The notes beneath the pieces were generated by a model. That model did not search any database. It worked only from the letters and a program-made list of their open reading frames with translations, and had not been told where the DNA came from. Of a DNA stretch of 64,000 nt, positions 43,134-51,140 are shown in pieces. This DNA comes from Mesorhizobium sp. B2-3-12 (GTDB lineage: Bacteria > Pseudomonadota > Alphaproteobacteria > Rhizobiales > Rhizobiaceae). The DNA lies in NCBI RefSeq assembly GCF_006442205.1, contig NZ_VFVR01000001.1, positions 1,008,199-1,072,198 of the forward strand, given 5' to 3'. The first letter of the stretch is position 1; each line of letters opens with the position of its first letter. The position numbers and the translations under genes are program-made.

Positions 43134-43742
43134 TCAGACAGCGGTGGGACTGTTGGCCGAGACCGTGACGTCGAAGGTTACGTGGCCTGCGCCTGGCCCG
43201 AAGCGGCAGAAGGCTTCATCGAGTGCCGAGAAGATCGCGCCGGCATCGCCGCGCAGCTTGGTGCAGAAATTCTTGGAGCGATGGTAGACGCCGGACTGCT
43301 TCAGGAAATCGATACAGCCATAGATCTCGTCCATGTGGTCGTCCGTGCCCATCACATAGAGAGAGAACTGCGCCGCCGCCGGCTGGCCAGTGGCGGGCGC
43401 GCCGCGCACGGCGGTGATGGCGGCTTGCTTGCGCGGACCAAGTGGCCCGGCAGGTCCGCCTGTCGCGTCGGAACGGCAGATCGGATCGTCCGGCTCACCC
43501 GGGCAGCCACGCGAAATGGTGGCCGACAGCACGCAATGCTTGCCGCCGCGGGAGGCGGCCACGAAAAGGTCGCGCAGCGCCGGGAACAACACCTCGGGAG
43601 GGCCGACAAGCAAGGTCGAGATGTCGTCGGTCTCGATCCTGAGCCTGTCGCGCCATGGATCGAGCGCGCCGAGCGCGCCCAGGATGACGCCGACGAAATC
43701 GTCGGCCATGGGATATAGGGAAACCTGTGCGCCTGAAAACAT
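43134..43742 (-). CDS. YkoF-like thiamine/HMP-binding protein
   Basis: 202 residues made of two similar ferredoxin-like halves. The first runs from AQVSLYPMADDFVGVILGAL to the LFPALRDLFVAAS region; the second starts AQFSLYVMGTDDHMDEIYGCI and contains GVYHRSKNFCTKLRGD. YkoF of Bacillus binds thiamine or hydroxymethylpyrimidine. The ATG is eight bases beyond the riboswitch; its GGAGCGAGG ribosome site lies within the riboswitch 3' strand. First gene of the thi transport operon. Confidence 0.85.
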   Translation of the reverse strand: MFSGAQVSLYPMADDFVGVILGALGALDPWRDRLRIETDDISTLLVGPPEVLFPALRDLFVAASRGGKHCVLSATISRGCPGEPDDPICRSDATGGPAGPLGPRKQAAITAVRGAPATGQPAAAQFSLYVMGTDDHMDEIYGCIDFLKQSGVYHRSKNFCTKLRGDAGAIFSALDEAFCRFGPGAGHVTFDVTVSANSPTAV

Positions 43743-43749
43743 CGCCCGC

Positions 43750-43840
43750 CTCGCTCCGCTGGTATTACCCAGATCAGCTTCTAGGGTCTGTGGGCTTGCC
43801 GCCCCCGTCTCAGCCCCGACCGTACGGAGCACCCCTGTGG
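43750..43840 (-). promoter_or_regulatory. TPP riboswitch (THI element)
   Basis: The minus strand shows the conserved parts in order: GGGGTGC, GGGGCTGAGACGG, GACCC, AAGCTGATCTGGGTAATACC and AGCGGAG. The element ends a few bases before the YkoF-like start codon and contains its ribosome site, so thiamine pyrophosphate binding should block translation initiation. Confidence 0.92.
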
Positions 43841-43954
43841 ATGGCCGCGTTAAAGCACCATTCGATCGGTTGGGGAAGCGGTTTTTCGGCAGGTCGCGCC
43901 AAAAGCATTGCGCCAGCGCGAAGGCGGTCGGGCATTGCGGCGCGGAATTTGTCT

Positions 43955-43979
43955 GGAACCTTCACCGCGCCGAGAGGTT
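43955..43979 (+). promoter_or_regulatory. Possible EcfG-type promoter: GGAAC-N16-GGTT
   Basis: One mismatch in the -10 part. It lies 150 bases before the small secreted protein gene at 44129. The rest of the 43841-44128 gap shows nothing recognisable. Confidence 0.3.
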
Positions 43980-44128
43980 GTCCCAACAGTCGCCGGACGC
44001 GATTCCAGGAAAAGTGTGAAGCGGTTTTCCGTCGGGATTTGCGTCAAACCAGAGAGATCGGCGGTTCATCGTTTCGGCGGAACCGGGCACCGATCCAGGC
44101 GACCAGTTTACAGAAATGGAGACAGACC

Positions 44129-44437
44129 ATGTTCATGAAAATCCTCACGGCTTCGGCCTTCACCATTGCCCTGGCAACATCCGCCATGGCGCAAAGCAAC
44201 AGTGCGGCCGGCGCGGATGGGTCCAGCGGCAGCGGCAAGTCGGTCACGGTGGACCCAAGCACGCCGGCCTCGCCCAATACGATCGATTCGGGCGCAACCA
44301 ACAGCACGACCACCACGCCGGGCGACATGAATTCCAATGCGGACCGGAATTGCCCGACCAATCCCCAGGGCGCGCAGATGGATGCCAATGGCAACGCCAC
44401 CGCCCCCACCGTGAACGACAACAACTGCGGCAAGTAG
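44129..44437 (+). CDS. Small secreted Asn/Thr/Ser-rich protein
   Basis: 102 residues. A signal peptide (MFMKILTASAFTIALATSAMA, cleavage before QSNSA) is followed by a low-complexity mature part rich in Ser, Thr, Asn, Gly and Asp, with two Cys (DRNCPT and NNCGK at the end). No known domain. A GGAGAC ribosome site precedes the ATG; a second ATG two codons on is possible. A terminator follows the stop. Function unknown. Confidence 0.75.
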   Translation: MFMKILTASAFTIALATSAMAQSNSAAGADGSSGSGKSVTVDPSTPASPNTIDSGATNSTTTTPGDMNSNADRNCPTNPQGAQMDANGNATAPTVNDNNCGK

Positions 44438-44455
44438 TTTTCGATCGCGGCATGG

Positions 44456-44482
44456 AAACCGCGGACGCAGGTCCGCGGTTTT
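44456..44482 (+). terminator. Rho-independent terminator
   Basis: CCGCGGAC and GTCCGCGG with a four-base loop, followed by TTTT and preceded by AAA, 20 bases after the small secreted protein gene. It may also serve the convergent formyltransferase gene. Confidence 0.75.
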
Positions 44483-44496
44483 CATGTGCATTTGGT

Positions 44497-45537
44497 CTAG
44501 GGGCCGTCCGGCGACACCTCGCGCGGCGATTGGCTATCCACCGCGCCAAAGACCCTTATGTCAGGGCGCGGTTTTCCACCTTGCGAGCGCGCGAACACCG
44601 CGTGCATTTTCATCAGCCGCTTGAGCAGGCGACCATGGATGAGGTACCGGACCCGGCCATCGGCGAGATCGAACTCGATCCTGCCCCATCGCCTTACCGG
44701 ACCCTTTCCAGTTGGCGGGCCAAGTCGATTGACCTCGAAGGCCAGCCTGACACTGCGGCCGGCGACATCCAGATAGATACCGGGATTGGCACCCAGGACA
44801 TGCCACAGCCGGGCAACGTGCTCGATCGACATGTCGGATGAGATCATCGTGTGGTGCCGCTCAAGTCGCGCCCAGACGAAATCACCGGCTGGCTGAGGCA
44901 GCCCAGACACCAGACCCCTGCAATAGGCTGGCGCCACCCCGCGCACCAACCCGCGCATCGCGGTCGCCACGCTGTCGACCATATCGCGCCGCGATGCCCA
45001 GTCCACTTCGGAGAACGGCACCTGCCCGAGGATGTCGCCGTCGTCGAAATTAGCGGTCATCTTGTGCAATGTCACCCCGCCATGGACGGCATGCTGGCCG
45101 TCCGCGACCAGGCGATGGAGAGGATGCGGACCCCGGTAATTGGGTAGCAGCGCCGGATGAAAATTGAGCCCACCCTTGGGAAAGAGGCCGAGCACCTGCT
45201 GTGGGATCAAGGTCGGGAAAGCGTAGCAGATCAGCACATCCGCGGCGATGCCGGGCAATTGCCGGGCGAGCTCGTTCCACTCGTAAGGCCGGCCGAATTC
45301 GATCACCTTGACCGGCGTGTTGCCAAGATAGCGCCTGAGGAGAGACCAGCGCTTCAGCCTGCGCCGAAAATTGCCGATGCTGAAGCCTCTGCGCTGAAAA
45401 CCAGGCACGATGATCGCGCCGATACGGTTGCCCGCCTCGATCCAGCCGGACAGCAGCGGCCCAGTGTAGGCAGAAACGTCCATTATGAAAACGGCATTGA
45501 GTTGGCCGACACGGGCCTCAGGCTGGGAAGACATCAT
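44497..45537 (-). CDS. Formyltransferase-family protein (Fmt-like fold)
   Basis: 346 residues. The central part carries the formyltransferase active-site motif LNFHPALLPNYRGPHPL, with the Asn-His pair, and the partner Asp in ANFDDGDILGQ. The N-terminus VFIMDVSAYTGPLLSGWIEAG resembles the Rossmann part of 10-formyl-THF-dependent enzymes. The C-terminus does not look like the tRNA-binding domain of Fmt, so a sugar or small-amine formyltransferase is more likely. The acceptor is unknown. It stands alone, convergent with the small secreted protein gene. Confidence 0.8.
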   Translation of the reverse strand: MMSSQPEARVGQLNAVFIMDVSAYTGPLLSGWIEAGNRIGAIIVPGFQRRGFSIGNFRRRLKRWSLLRRYLGNTPVKVIEFGRPYEWNELARQLPGIAADVLICYAFPTLIPQQVLGLFPKGGLNFHPALLPNYRGPHPLHRLVADGQHAVHGGVTLHKMTANFDDGDILGQVPFSEVDWASRRDMVDSVATAMRGLVRGVAPAYCRGLVSGLPQPAGDFVWARLERHHTMISSDMSIEHVARLWHVLGANPGIYLDVAGRSVRLAFEVNRLGPPTGKGPVRRWGRIEFDLADGRVRYLIHGRLLKRLMKMHAVFARSQGGKPRPDIRVFGAVDSQSPREVSPDGP

Positions 45538-45867
45538 CTCTCAGGCCTGGCGAAGCAAGACATCGCTTGCCGCCACGCGCCCTCACGCACCCGTCCTGGC
45601 AGGACCAAAAGGCCAGTCGGTCAGCCCGGCTTGGGAGAGAGCGTCCCGGCCGCGGCGACACTGGAGAGTCTTTCCCGTTTCACCAGAACAGGCTTTTCGT
45701 AGATCTTCCGCATGCTCACCCCCTGAAACTCAAATCAACCCGCATAGTTGGTCAACAACACGACCGGCTGTCAACCACCGGGCAGTGGTCAACAGCCGCT
45801 ATTCCCATGGTCTTATGGCAATTGGCGGGCGTTATATCAGCCCGCCGCCAAAAATCGACACGTGAAC
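45538..45867. other. Intergenic region with GTCAAC direct repeats
   Basis: 330 bases without a gene. GTCAAC occurs at 45751, 45770 and 45788, spaced 19 and 18 bases. GGCGGGC (45824-45830) and GCCCGCC (45840-45846) form a hairpin close to the MsrA stop codon and may act in termination, though no T run follows. Confidence 0.4.
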
Positions 45868-46386
45868 TTACGAAACAGCCTTTTCACGAACCGGCAGCTT
45901 CCAGCCCGGCCTGACGAAATGGCAGGTGTAGCCGTTGGGATATTTCTCCAGATAGTCCTGATGCTCGGGCTCGGCCTCCCAGAACGCTCCGACCGGTGCG
46001 AGCTCGGTGACAACCTTGCCGGGCCACAGGCCGGAAGCATCGACATCGGCGATGGTGTCCTCCGCCACGCGCTTCTGCTCCTCGCTTGTGTAGTAGATCG
46101 CCGAGCGATAGCTCATCCCGACATCATTGCCTTGGCGGTTGCGCGTCGTCGGATCGTGGATCTGGAAGAAGAATTCCAAAAGCTGGCGGAAGCTGATTTT
46201 CGCCGGATCGAAGCTGATCTCGATGGCTTCGGCATGCGTGCCATGATTGCGATAGGTGGCGTTCGGCACGTCGCCGCCGCTGTAGCCGACACGCGTGGCG
46301 AGGACGCCCGGCATGCGCCGGACCAGATCCTGCATGCCCCAGAAGCAGCCGCCGGCAAGCACTGCGCGTTCACTGGAAGTCGCCAT
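45868..46386 (-). CDS. msrA: Peptide methionine sulfoxide reductase MsrA
   Basis: 172 residues. The catalytic motif GGCFWGMQD lies near the N-terminus, followed by [40 protein letters not shown] and YRSAIYY, all standard for MsrA. It reduces methionine-S-sulfoxide in oxidised proteins. The start is MATSSERAV; five more in-frame codons upstream were rejected. It stands alone. The gap upstream (46387-46569) contains nothing recognisable. Confidence 0.95.
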   Translation of the reverse strand: MATSSERAVLAGGCFWGMQDLVRRMPGVLATRVGYSGGDVPNATYRNHGTHAEAIEISFDPAKISFRQLLEFFFQIHDPTTRNRQGNDVGMSYRSAIYYTSEEQKRVAEDTIADVDASGLWPGKVVTELAPVGAFWEAEPEHQDYLEKYPNGYTCHFVRPGWKLPVREKAVS

Positions 46387-46569
46387 GTAACGTCTCCTCA
46401 AAAGGCAATTCCGGACAAAGTATGGCAGCTTTCCCCTGGGGAATTGCGCGGCAACAATTTGGATAGCCCATAAATGGGCATCGTCGCCCGCTTCGTCCAG
46501 TCTGAAGAATGGCCATTGGGTTGGACCCGTGAAAGGCGCCCCGGAGGCAACGGGATTGCGTGACGCCGC

Positions 46570-48138
46570 TCAGACGCGCGGATGCCTGGTCCGACTGCTG
46601 GCGGCAACCGGCAGATATTGGATACCGGGCGGAATGGCCGCAAAGCTGATTGCCACCGGCGGCGCCTCGCGCGACCAGTTGAAGAGAACGGTCTTGACCG
46701 GGATGTTGTCCAGCCATGGCCGCAGCAGTGACGGCACGTTACGGCCCGGCCAAACCATCAGCATGCCATGGTCGCGCAGCCGCTGCCTCGTGACCCAGGG
46801 CGCGAATCGCATATCGAGATCGGTGAAGATAGACGGCTTGTCATAGGCGTTGAGGCCCGCCAGCATGGCAAGATTGGTGTCGCCACCGACGATGTCGAGC
46901 CGGCCCGGCGCCGCCGCGTGCCAGATTGCCTCGGCCTCGTCCGAAATCGGCCGCGCTGGCCAGCAGACGGCGTCCATCCGCCCGCGCACATTGCAGTCCG
47001 TCCAGCGGATGGCGGCATAAGCGCCCGACATGGTCCCGATGCAGATCAAGGCGCAGATCGCCAACCTTTGCATCTCGACGGCGCCGAGCCGGTGACCGAG
47101 AAAGGCGAGCGCGACGACGCCGACGAGATTGTACATCGGCGCTCCCCAGGCCTCGCCGGTGCCGGTGAACAACGAGGCGACCATGATCAGCGCCGCCGGC
47201 CCAAGCCCCATCCAGCAGAGATAGACGAGCGTGCGGCGCTCGACGGGCGCTTGCGGGACAGGTGAGCGCCGCAACAGCCCCGATAGCGCCAGGACCAGGA
47301 GAAAGCCGGAAAGCCCGGCCAGTTGGACCCCAACATAGTAGAGCCGCGCACGGTGTTCGCTCACCCATGCGTCGCGGCCGGCGAAATAGGTGAAGGGCAG
47401 GAAATCCATACGGTAGAGTGCAACGGCCAGCGGCGCGGCGACGGCGAGAAAAACCGCCAGGCCGAGCCACGGCCAGGGTGTCGCCAGCCGGCTGCGCGCA
47501 CGTGGATCGTACAGCAGCCAGAGAGCGCCGAAGGCAAGCAGCAGGCCGGTGGAGAACTTGGCGTAGAGCCCGGCGCCGGACACCAGTCCGAGCGCCAACC
47601 ACCAGCCCGGCCCGCCGCCGCGACCGGCGCGCCACAGCAGCCAGCAGATCGCCGCCCAGAACGGCATCTGCGCATAATCGTGATTGAATTGCGGCGTCGG
47701 CCAGCCGAAGAAATAGACCGACGGCATCAAAAGCACGGCGGCCAGCGCGCGGCGCTGCCCGAGCATGTCGCGGGCCAGCAGATAGACCAGGACGAAAGTG
47801 GTCGAGATCGTCAGTTGCGCCAGCAGATACTGAGGCCAGCGGAACGATCCGGTCAGGAGATGGCTGGCCTCGAGCAGCCAGCCGGGGAGCTGCGGGTGCT
47901 TGTAGGTCAAAAGCACCCATTCGCGGCCCCACATGAAGCCTTCCACGACATCGCCGGGCGGCGCGGGATCGATGAGTGCCGGCACCACGGTCCAGCACAG
48001 GGTCTGCACCAGGCACAAAATCGCCAACACATGCCAGGGGCGACGTAGCAGGGCGGACCAGACCGACGCCGAATCCAGACCCACGGCAGGCAATCCTGCC
48101 GGCGCCCAACCATCCATGGAGTCGTCAATTCCCGTCAT
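46570..48138 (-). CDS. GT39/PMT_2-like membrane glycosyltransferase
   Basis: About 522 residues with roughly ten to twelve hydrophobic segments. Near the N-terminus GDVVEGFMWGREWVLLTYKHPQLPGWLLE contains the acidic and KHP motifs of the ArnT/PMT family (first periplasmic loop), and FFGWPTPQFNHDYAQMPFWA is the second conserved loop. These enzymes move a sugar from a polyprenyl carrier to lipid A, protein or glycan. Three Met codons near the start are possible; the middle one was taken. No neighbours hint at the acceptor. Confidence 0.82.
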   Translation of the reverse strand: MTGIDDSMDGWAPAGLPAVGLDSASVWSALLRRPWHVLAILCLVQTLCWTVVPALIDPAPPGDVVEGFMWGREWVLLTYKHPQLPGWLLEASHLLTGSFRWPQYLLAQLTISTTFVLVYLLARDMLGQRRALAAVLLMPSVYFFGWPTPQFNHDYAQMPFWAAICWLLWRAGRGGGPGWWLALGLVSGAGLYAKFSTGLLLAFGALWLLYDPRARSRLATPWPWLGLAVFLAVAAPLAVALYRMDFLPFTYFAGRDAWVSEHRARLYYVGVQLAGLSGFLLVLALSGLLRRSPVPQAPVERRTLVYLCWMGLGPAALIMVASLFTGTGEAWGAPMYNLVGVVALAFLGHRLGAVEMQRLAICALICIGTMSGAYAAIRWTDCNVRGRMDAVCWPARPISDEAEAIWHAAAPGRLDIVGGDTNLAMLAGLNAYDKPSIFTDLDMRFAPWVTRQRLRDHGMLMVWPGRNVPSLLRPWLDNIPVKTVLFNWSREAPPVAISFAAIPPGIQYLPVAASSRTRHPRV

Positions 48139-48315
48139 GCGGCGCTTAAACCACACCACCCGGTTTGCCGAACAGCCCCAACGTCAAAGCTTACAAAAAA
48201 GTATACTTGCCGGCCATTGCAACACCAAGATTGAGCGGGAAATTCGGCGCCTCGCCGCTCTTCCCGGGCAGAATAGCCCGCATTGCTGATCCAGCCTCAA
48301 CATCCCGGACATTCG

Positions 48316-49023
48316 ATGCGTCACCAGCATGCCATCATTCATCACCGCGCGCTCGACTTCTGGCTGGCGCGCGCGGCGGTCCTCGTCATCATCTGCCTGC
48401 AGCTTCTGGTGATCAACGATCTCTCGTTCGGCCCCCGCTGGCTGGCGCCGGCGCTGGAGGCCGCCCTGCTCGTGCCGCTGTCCGTGGCCACCGCCTGGAC
48501 GCAGGTCGCCACTCAGAAAGCGGTCGAGGAGGAGCACTGGTACCTGGTCGGCCGGTTTCGCGTCATGATCCGCAGGACGGCCCTGGTGATGACCGGCGTC
48601 GTCAGCGTCATGAATTGCGGTTCGCTGGTGTTCCTCGTGCGCGCATTGCTGGCGGGCCATGCCGGCTCCAGCGGCCAGACGCTGCTGATCGACGCGCTCA
48701 ACATCTGGGTCATCAATGTCATCGTCTTTGCCCTGTGGTTCTGGAGCACCGACCGCGGCGGGCCGCCGACCTGCGGCCTCGTCAACCGCGCTCATTCCGA
48801 TTTCCTGTTCCCGCAAATGACCTTGAACGACCGTGAGATCCGCGACTGGCTGCCTGGCTTCGTCGACTACTTCTTCCTCGCCTTCACCAACGCGACGGCA
48901 TTTTCACCGACCGACACCTTGCCGCTTTCCCGGCGCGCCAAGCTTTTGACGATGGCGGAGGCGATGATCTCGCTGCTGACGATCGCGCTGGTCGCGGCCC
49001 GCGCCGTCAACATCCTGGCCTGA
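48316..49023 (+). CDS. Conserved membrane protein of unknown function
   Basis: 235 residues with about six hydrophobic segments (for example VLVIICLQLLVI, LEAALLVPLSVATAW, VMTGVVSVMNCGSLVFLV, INVIVFALWFW, LLTIALVAARAVNIL). A soluble stretch contains DRGGPP and NRAHSDFLFPQM, and the end reads FTNATAFSPTDTLPLSRRAK. The latter pattern recurs in uncharacterised membrane proteins with channel-like folds, but no function can be assigned. The ATG was chosen over a TTG 33 bases upstream. It stands alone. Confidence 0.75.
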   Translation: MRHQHAIIHHRALDFWLARAAVLVIICLQLLVINDLSFGPRWLAPALEAALLVPLSVATAWTQVATQKAVEEEHWYLVGRFRVMIRRTALVMTGVVSVMNCGSLVFLVRALLAGHAGSSGQTLLIDALNIWVINVIVFALWFWSTDRGGPPTCGLVNRAHSDFLFPQMTLNDREIRDWLPGFVDYFFLAFTNATAFSPTDTLPLSRRAKLLTMAEAMISLLTIALVAARAVNILA

Positions 49024-49073
49024 TGGGGGAGCAGGGCCTCGTTTGCGTGAAAACCATGAGCGGCCCGAAAACG

Positions 49074-49108
49074 AAAAAAAGCCCGCCCCGGCGTGAGCCA
49101 GGGCGGGC
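49074..49108 (-). terminator. Rho-independent terminator
   Basis: GCCCGCCC and GGGCGGGC stem; on the minus strand TTTTTTTCGTTTTCG follows. It ends leftward transcription from the gene pair at 49164-49890. Confidence 0.75.
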
Positions 49109-49163
49109 CTTGGTTCGATCGAGCCGTCAAGTGCCGGTTCTCGAGGCCGGGCAAGGCCCGGCT

Positions 49164-49490
49164 TCAGTCCTCCGGGACGGACCTGAATTTCAGCACGATC
49201 GCCTCGAACAAAATGTCCGAAAGCGTGTCCAGTTGGTTGATGGCGGCATCGATGTCCTTGGGCAGCACCGAAAGCACGATCTTCAGATACTGGTCCGGCT
49301 TGTCGGCCCGCACCTCGGCCAGCACGCCGGCGCCGTGCGCGCGAAAGTCGGCGCGGACGGCGGCGAGGAAATCGTCGCCCAGCGTCTTCTTCGTCCGCGC
49401 GCGGGGTTTGCGCGGCGGCGCGGGGCTGGCGGCGGCTTTGCGCCTCGGCGGCCTTGCCTTGCGGCGCGCCGGCCCGGTTTCGTCAGTCAT
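49164..49490 (-). CDS. Small protein with basic N-terminus, unknown function
   Basis: 108 residues. The first ~38 are rich in Arg, Lys, Pro and Ala (a disordered, possibly DNA-binding tail). The rest is helical: TLGDDFLAAVRADFRAHGAGVLAEVRADKPDQYLKIVLSVLPKDI. The KPDQYLKIVLSVLPK block resembles a segment seen in small phage packaging-associated proteins, but no other phage genes are nearby. It overlaps the preceding gene by eight bases. Confidence 0.6.
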   Translation of the reverse strand: MTDETGPARRKARPPRRKAAASPAPPRKPRARTKKTLGDDFLAAVRADFRAHGAGVLAEVRADKPDQYLKIVLSVLPKDIDAAINQLDTLSDILFEAIVLKFRSVPED

Positions 49491-49890
49491 GGCTCCGTGC
49501 CCCGGCATTGGTATCACCGGCATTGACATCACCGGCGGCGGCCTTCGGCGCTGCCTGCCTGGCCCGCCTGGCCGGCTTTTTCGAGCGGGCGGATTTCTTC
49601 CTGGCCTTCCCGCCGCGCTTCGGCGTCGCGGCCCGTATGGGCTTTGCCACAGCAACAGGCCTGGCAGCCTTGAGCCGGGCCATGGCGAGGCCGATGAGCT
49701 GTCCGCCGATACCAGCCTGCGGAAAGCTGAAGCAGCCCGCCTCGTCCCGCACCATGCCGATCAGCACGGCGGGCGCGACCAGCTCGACGCGCCCAAGGCG
49801 CGCGACCGGCGCCGCGCCCTCGAATTCGCCGACGGCGCTGACGATCTCGCGGCCGTCATCCCTGGTGATGATGGTGGCATAACGGGGCAT
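49483..49890 (-). CDS. Small protein with histone-H1-like C-terminal tail, unknown function
   Basis: 135 residues. The N-terminal ~75 form a small beta-rich domain (RYATIITRDDGREIVSAVGEF, ARLGRVELVAPAVLIGM). The C-terminal ~60 are Lys/Arg/Ala-rich (ARKKSARSKKPARRARQAAPK), like histone-H1-type tails that bind nucleic acid. It is translated just ahead of the gene at 49164. Not recognised. Confidence 0.6.
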   Translation of the reverse strand: MPRYATIITRDDGREIVSAVGEFEGAAPVARLGRVELVAPAVLIGMVRDEAGCFSFPQAGIGGQLIGLAMARLKAARPVAVAKPIRAATPKRGGKARKKSARSKKPARRARQAAPKAAAGDVNAGDTNAGARSHD

Positions 49891-49925
49891 GGGATTTCTC
49901 GCATCTCGCGGCGGCAGCGCTCTAC

Positions 49926-50091
49926 GGCCCCCCCCCTCTGTCCTGCCGGACATCTCCCCCTCTTGGGGGGAGATTAAGCACTCGCCGGCTTTCGCCAATT
50001 TCCAACGTCTGCTGGAGTGGCGGAGCGCCAAAGCTGCAAATCTCCCCCAAAAGGGGAGATGGCCGGCAGGCCAGGGGGGCGCTGTCCCGCC
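49926..50091. repeat. ~170-bp intergenic repeat, copy B
   Basis: Same structure as the element at 30981-31155: CCCCCCCTCTGTCCTGCCGG at the left end, CATCTCCCCCTCTTGGGGGG arms, a central CAATTTCCAACGTCTGCTGGA and GGCCGGCAGGCCAGGGGGGC at the right end. It lies upstream of the gene pair at 49164-49890. Confidence 0.8.
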
Positions 50092-50140
50092 AGCATTCAA
50101 GATTGGCAACAACCAATGACGCCCCACAGGGATGGCGCCA

Positions 50141-50168
50141 AAAAACAAAAACCCGCCTGGCGGCGGGT
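50141..50168 (-). terminator. Rho-independent terminator of a short leftward transcript
   Basis: ACCCGCC and GGCGGGT with a four-base loop, followed on the minus strand by TTTTTGTTTTTT. No protein gene ends here, so it should belong to the short RNA predicted at 50142-50190. Confidence 0.7.
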
Positions 50169-50190
50169 TGGTGGCGCAAATCAGCACCAT
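50142..50190 (-). ncRNA. Candidate small RNA or attenuated leader
   Basis: A well-formed promoter and a strong terminator bracket only ~50 bases. The transcript would start near 50190 and end in the T run at ~50142. It also contains an ATG-led reading frame (MVLICATNPPPGGF), so it could be a leader peptide with attenuation of the gene pair at 49890 downstream. Confidence 0.4.
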
Positions 50191-50197
50191 GGATGGA

Positions 50198-50227
50198 TTT
50201 ATAGCATCGTTGCCCTCACCCAGTCAA
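50198..50227 (-). promoter_or_regulatory. Sigma-70-type promoter
   Basis: On the minus strand TTGACT (50222-50227) and TATAAA (50198-50203), 18 bases apart, within an unusually AT-rich patch of this gap. Confidence 0.5.
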
Positions 50228-50374
50228 CGATCTTATAGGAAAAAATTCACATTTCGCCAAGGAGCACCATCCCCGCCCTCCACAATCATCCGGCTTTTCA
50301 GGAGCCTGCTCCTGTGAAATCATCGGCGGCAGCTCATGGAATGATTCCCGTCGCACGGCCTTTTGGAGAGGACG

Positions 50375-50644
50375 ATGGACAGACCAGCCATGGCATCCGT
50401 CTTCAGGATGCGGCATGCTCCGGCCACGATTTCCGGTGTGCGCAGCACTGGCCAGGGCCAGGCGGACCCCGTCATCCGGGTGCACTCGCTTGGCGAGGCG
50501 ATCCGCTTCGTCGCCAGCGCCTACCCCAATTACGACATCAGCGCCGCGGCCATAGACTGCGGCGATCCGTCGATCCCGCGCCTAGGCGGCCCGGAGGTCA
50601 GGGCGCTATGGCGCGAATATGGCGAGCGCCTGACGCAAGAATAG
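50375..50644 (+). CDS. Small protein of unknown function
   Basis: 89 residues; ATG after GGAGAGG. The C-terminal half is ordered-looking (VIRVHSLGEAIRFVASAYPNYDI, AIDCGDPSIPRLGGPEVRALWREYGERL). The N-terminal part is basic. Not recognised. The next small gene begins 79 bases downstream, and between them is a short palindrome GGAAACG / CGTTTCC. Confidence 0.5.
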   Translation: MDRPAMASVFRMRHAPATISGVRSTGQGQADPVIRVHSLGEAIRFVASAYPNYDISAAAIDCGDPSIPRLGGPEVRALWREYGERLTQE

Positions 50645-50723
50645 GCGCGGTCGGCCGAATGGCCTCCTGGGATCGGAAACGCCGCTGACGCGTTTCCACT
50701 GCGATCAACCGAGGGAGCAATCC

Positions 50724-51029
50724 ATGAACGTCGCCAACCTGCAACTCGAAGGCCTGCTGATGGCCGTCGCCTCGATCAACCACGTCCTAGTCAAAAAGGG
50801 CGTGCTGACATCGGAAGAGATCGACATTGCGCTGCGCAAGGCCGAGGCCTCGGAAACCGGTGAGGAGCGATCGGATGGCATGTCGGCGTCGAACCGCGAC
50901 GCCGTCAATTTTCCGATCCGGCTGCTGGAACTCGCCAACCAGTGCCAGCCGGAAGCCGACATGCCGTCCTTCTCGAAGCTGGCCCGCATGGTCGGCCAGA
51001 TGAAGGAGCCCTACAACGACCAGATGTGA
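50724..51029 (+). CDS. Small conserved-looking protein of unknown function
   Basis: 101 residues; start after GAGGGAGCA. The N-terminal helix LQLEGLLMAVASINHVLVKKGVLTSEEIDIALRKAE resembles a helical interaction domain. A second helical part is FPIRLLELANQCQPE. It is acidic and soluble. Not recognised. It is followed immediately by GC-rich tandem repeats. Confidence 0.65.
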   Translation: MNVANLQLEGLLMAVASINHVLVKKGVLTSEEIDIALRKAEASETGEERSDGMSASNRDAVNFPIRLLELANQCQPEADMPSFSKLARMVGQMKEPYNDQM

Positions 51030-51032
51030 GAC

Positions 51033-51140
51033 GCTGCCCCGGGCGGGCTACTCAAGCCCTGCCCCCGGGCGGGCGGCTTACGCCCTGCCCCGGGCGGGCT
51101 ACTCAAGCCCTGCCCCGGGCGGGCTCCTTACGCCCTGCCC
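51033..51140. repeat. ~26-bp GC-rich tandem repeats
   Basis: Four units of the form CTGCCCCGGGCGGGCTACTC alternating with ...GGCTTACGCC or TCCTTACGCC, ending in a fifth partial unit. They lie between two converging genes and include the last codons and stop of the DoxX gene. Confidence 0.75.

Noticed and set aside
50142..50250. tRNA gene ending in GCGCCACCA on the minus strand
   Set aside because: The preceding bases do not form D, anticodon or T arms and lack the GGTTCGA loop.
51033..51140. CRISPR array
   Set aside because: Units are adjacent with no variable spacers, and no cas genes are present.
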